64,000 nucleotides of DNA from Diphasiastrum complanatum (lineage: Eukaryota > Streptophyta > Lycopodiopsida > Lycopodiales > Lycopodiaceae), in assembly GCA_029204225.1 (NCBI GenBank), contig CM055095.1, positions 47,504,510-47,568,509 of the forward strand, read 5' to 3'. This document shows positions 61,934 to 64,000 of this stretch, one piece after another. Positions within the stretch are counted from its first letter, which is position 1, and each line of letters starts with the position of its first letter. The notes below the pieces were generated by a model, which saw only the letters and a list, made by a program, of their open reading frames with translations, ran no database searches and had not been told where the DNA came from. A program made the translations under genes and the position numbers.

Positions 61934-62329
61934 CTATGTTGACTTGAACATGGATCTTGGTATTACTCCAAGATTGGCTCTATGCTTGATGAAGGAACTC
62001 TTGCTCAACGGTTTGGTAAGCAAATCTTCAATACAAGATGATAGGTCGATGTGCTCCAAGTAGATTTCCCCTCCAATGAGCTTCTCTCTCATGAAGTGAT
62101 GTGCAACCTCGATGTGTTTGCTCCTTGCATGGAATATCAGATTGTTGTCAAGGGCTTGGGCTGAAATGTTGTCACACATGATCATAGGTAGATCATCTTC
62201 CATGATTATCTTTAGCTCCACTAGCAACCTCTTGATCGAAAGCACTTCCTTTGTTGTTGTAGTGAGTGCCTTATACTCAGCTTCACAGATGAGAGTGATA
62301 CAATATCTTGCTTTTTGAAAAGCCAACAT
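61934..62329 (-). pseudogene. CopB' RNase H
   Basis: EAEYKALTTTTKEVLSIKRL, CDNISAQALDNNLIFHARSK, HIEVAHHFMREKLIGGEIYL, CIEDLLTKPLSKSSFIKHRA, ending PRSMFKST with a stop at 61934, close to the polypurine tract. Near-identical to CopB 4640-4985, and shows how that element would have ended. A frameshift separates it from RT at about 62290. Confidence 0.92.
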
Positions 62330-62799
62330 ATCACGTTTCCTCCAAGATATATGACATAAGCACTTGTAGATTTTCGATCTGCTCTATCACTTGCAAAATC
62401 TGAGTCAAAATAGCCAACAATAGAAATATCTTCACAATCAAAAGTTGAAGATATGTATCTAAGCACTCTCTTGGCCATTAACCAATGATGAATAGTAGGA
62501 TTTTGCATAGCTTGGCTCAACTTTTGAGCACTAAAACTTATGTCAAGTCTAGTTATTGTGAGCCAAATTAAGGAGCCTATAAGACTCCTAAAAAGAGTGA
62601 TGTCCACGAAGGATCTTTCATCACCTTTATTAGGGTCTTTTACAATTTGCTCCATAGGAGTTTCTATACTCTTACAATCTAACATATTGAACTTTTTTAA
62701 CATTGAAAGAGCATACTTGGATTGACATACAAAGGCTTTATCTTTAAGAAAGTCAATCTCTAATCCTAATATGTAGTGAATTTTTCCAAGATCTTGCAT
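62221..62799 (-). pseudogene. CopB' RT C-terminus and RNase H N-terminus
   Basis: MQDLGKIHYILGLEIDFLKD, FVCQSKYALSMLKKFNM, RSLIGSLIWLTITRLDISFS, MAKRVLRYISSTFD, IVGYFDSDFASDRADRKSTS, YVIYLGGNVICWLFKKQD. The RNase H first Asp (SDSDFA expected, here FDSDFA) is retained. It follows the YVDD segment after a stop at 62809. Confidence 0.92.
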
Positions 62800-62808
62800 C
62801 TTGAACTC

Positions 62809-63300
62809 TTATCCAAGTGCAATCTTGGTTTCCTCAACTAACTTGATACAACTTCCTGTTAGAATGATATCATCAACATAAATAAGAAGGATGACAATAT
62901 CTCTATCAAAAAACTTGACATACAAGGAAGGATCATAGTTACTAAGATTAAATCCTAGTGACTCAAAAAAGGTGTTAAGTCGAGAATACCATGACCTTGG
63001 AGCTTGCTTTAGTCCATATAGACTTTTGAAGAGCAAGCAAACTTTGTCTTTGTCATGGATGAACCCAATAGGCTGATCCATATAAATCTCTTCTTCTAGA
63101 TATCCATTTAAAAATGCACTAGAGACACTAGTTGAAGAACTTGCCAATTGAAAAAACAAGCAATAGAAATTATGATTCTAATTGCTACCATCTTTGCAGC
63201 TGGAGCAAAAGTCTCCTCATAATCAAGTCCATAAACTTGAGCAAAACCCTTTTCACAAAGCCTAGCCTTTTACTTGTTGATTGTGCCATCTTGATTATAC
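62809..63300 (-). pseudogene. CopB' RT palm with intact YVDD
   Basis: SAFLNGYLEEEIYMDQPIGF, LLFKSLYGLKQAPRSWYSRL (the Trp that is a stop in CopB), LYVKFFDRDIVILLIYVDDI, LTGSCIKLVEETK. The catalytic YVDD is intact, in contrast to YVND in CopB. The preceding DYEETFAPAAKM segment lies at 63200-63235 in another frame. Confidence 0.92.
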
Positions 63301-63780
63301 TTGACTCAAAAAACCCACTTGTAACCAATGGCATGCTTGTTGGATGGAAGATCCACAAGCTCCCATGTCTTGTTGGCCATCAAAGCATCATATTCCTCCT
63401 TCATGGCAAGAAACCATTCCTTTGAATTGAGTGCATCATATACATCCTTTGGCTCCTCATGTGAAATAAAATAAGCACAATTAGTGAGTTGAGTTCCACT
63501 TGCTTGCCTCTATTTTCATATGTAAGCCTCCTAGGTTTGGATCTTTCTCTTTAAGACCTCCTTGGTGAAAAGATTCGAGGTGACTCCTCAATTCTCGGCC
63601 CCATCTCTCCATGATAGTCTTCAAGGGTGATGATTGGAGTATCTTTGAACTCGGCCTCCTCAAGAATGTATTTTTGATCCTCATGGAATATAACATCCCT
63701 ACTCTCAATTGTTGTTGAGGTAGAGGGAACATACTGTAAGCCTTCTTGTTGGATGCATATCCTACCATGATCCCTTTAAT
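63301..63780 (-). pseudogene. CopB' RT N-terminus and integrase-RT linker
   Basis: VGYASNKKAYSMFPL, linker KEKDPNLGGLHMKIE and SRDVIFHEDQKYIL-type residues in alternating frames (63481-63768). Then KDVYDALNSKEWFLAMKEEY and ELVDLPSNKHAIGYKWVF in the antisense of 63301-63440. Colinear with CopB 3130-3640. Several frameshifts. Confidence 0.85.
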
Positions 63781-63795
63781 AGAATCAGGATCATC

Positions 63796-64000
63796 TCATT
63801 TCCTTGTTTCCAAGGGTACATGAACAAAGAAAGCACATCCAAAAACTCTAAGGTGATCTACCTTAGGTTTCTTCTTAAACAAGACTTCATAAGGTGATTT
63901 TCCAACAAGTGCATTGTGAGGTAATCTATTGCACAAATAGTTTGCACAATTTATTGCTTCACCCCAATATTCAATAGGCAAAGAAGCTTCAACTTGGATT
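63796..64000 (-). pseudogene. CopB' integrase C-terminus, running out of the window
   Basis: YWGEAINCANYLCNRLPHNA, LVGKSPYEVLFKKKPKVDHL, RVFGCAFFVHVPLETRK, colinear with CopB 2930-3110. The element continues beyond 64000, where its gag and 5' LTR should lie. Confidence 0.92.

Noticed and set aside
1-64000. tRNA or rRNA genes, bacterial defence systems, intact protein-coding host genes
   Set aside because: I looked for them on both strands and found no support; the tRNA-like matches are all retrotransposon primer sites.

Overview
This window is nuclear DNA from a land plant, and it reads as a repeat-dense, probably heterochromatic segment. I cannot name the species. The evidence is the element repertoire: Ty1/copia elements with initiator-tRNA-Met primer sites (TGGTATCAGAGC and variants), Ty3/gypsy elements with tRNA-Asp-type primer sites (TGGCACCGTTGCTGGGGA, TGGCGCCATTGCCGG), GT-AG introns, an overall AT-rich composition, and no rRNA, tRNA or prokaryotic operon structure. 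Almost every coding stretch is a decayed retrotransposon fragment, and many fragments are nested inside one another.

Layout. 1-940: copia gag/protease fragment (+), followed by an LTR-like remnant. 2080-4985: copia integrase-RT-RNase H (+) with an internal nonsense codon. 5630-7600: two copia RNase H scraps around a roughly 1-kb foldback array built on GCTAGCATG hairpins. 8240-9747: leader and start of a gypsy 'third ORF' (+), split by a solo LTR with a perfect 5-bp duplication. 9750-11735: decayed copia element (+). 11736-16688: gypsy copy GypA1 (-). 16690-17241: copia-type LTR (-). 17242-19727: mostly unexplained. 19728-30276: gypsy copy GypA2 (-), which runs LTR, polypurine tract, third ORF, spacer, protease/gag remnants, leader, and hosts a deletion-derivative copia element at 26712-29265. 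30277-31905: gypsy LTR bracketed by inverted copia-LTR ends. 31906-35520: copia element CopE (+). 35640-37793: PBS and LTR of a non-coding element (-). 37854-43308: second gypsy family, GypB (-), with an odd duplicated coding region upstream of gag. 43309-46625: gypsy 5' end (+), then a copia LTR carrying a nested solo LTR. 46630-47430: gypsy integrase (+). 47431-51169: copia CopF (-) with a triplicated primer site. 51836-52160: gypsy protease scrap (+). 52865-57990: gypsy GypD (-), whose integrase runs directly into a fragment resembling the nucleolar protein KRI1. 57991-58644: copia LTR plus PBS (+). 59216-61085: a cellular-gene island. 61140-64000: copia CopB' (-), the same family as the element at 2080-4985.

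The most interesting part is 59.2-61.1 kb. A centromeric-histone-H3-like fold (59216-59685) is followed on the same strand by a Ser/Pro-rich segment and then by a Ulp1/SENP-type (C48) cysteine protease domain split by at least two clean GT-AG introns (60293-61085). All parts are frameshifted or have lost a residue, so this looks like captured or decaying host genes. A second host-like fragment, KRI1, is joined to a gypsy integrase at about 53.4 kb.

A second theme is the GypA family. Its two large copies have complementary internal deletions. Read together, they show an element with LTR, tRNA-Asp primer site, gag, protease, RT, RNase H, integrase, a non-coding spacer of about 850 bp full of AACCTTCGCC-type motifs, and then an extra coiled-coil-containing ORF of about 2.7 kb before the 3' LTR, where Athila-type elements carry an env-like gene. 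I do not recognise that ORF. Throughout the window, the catalytic residues that are lost are lost by C:G to T:A transitions, as expected for old, methylated elements.
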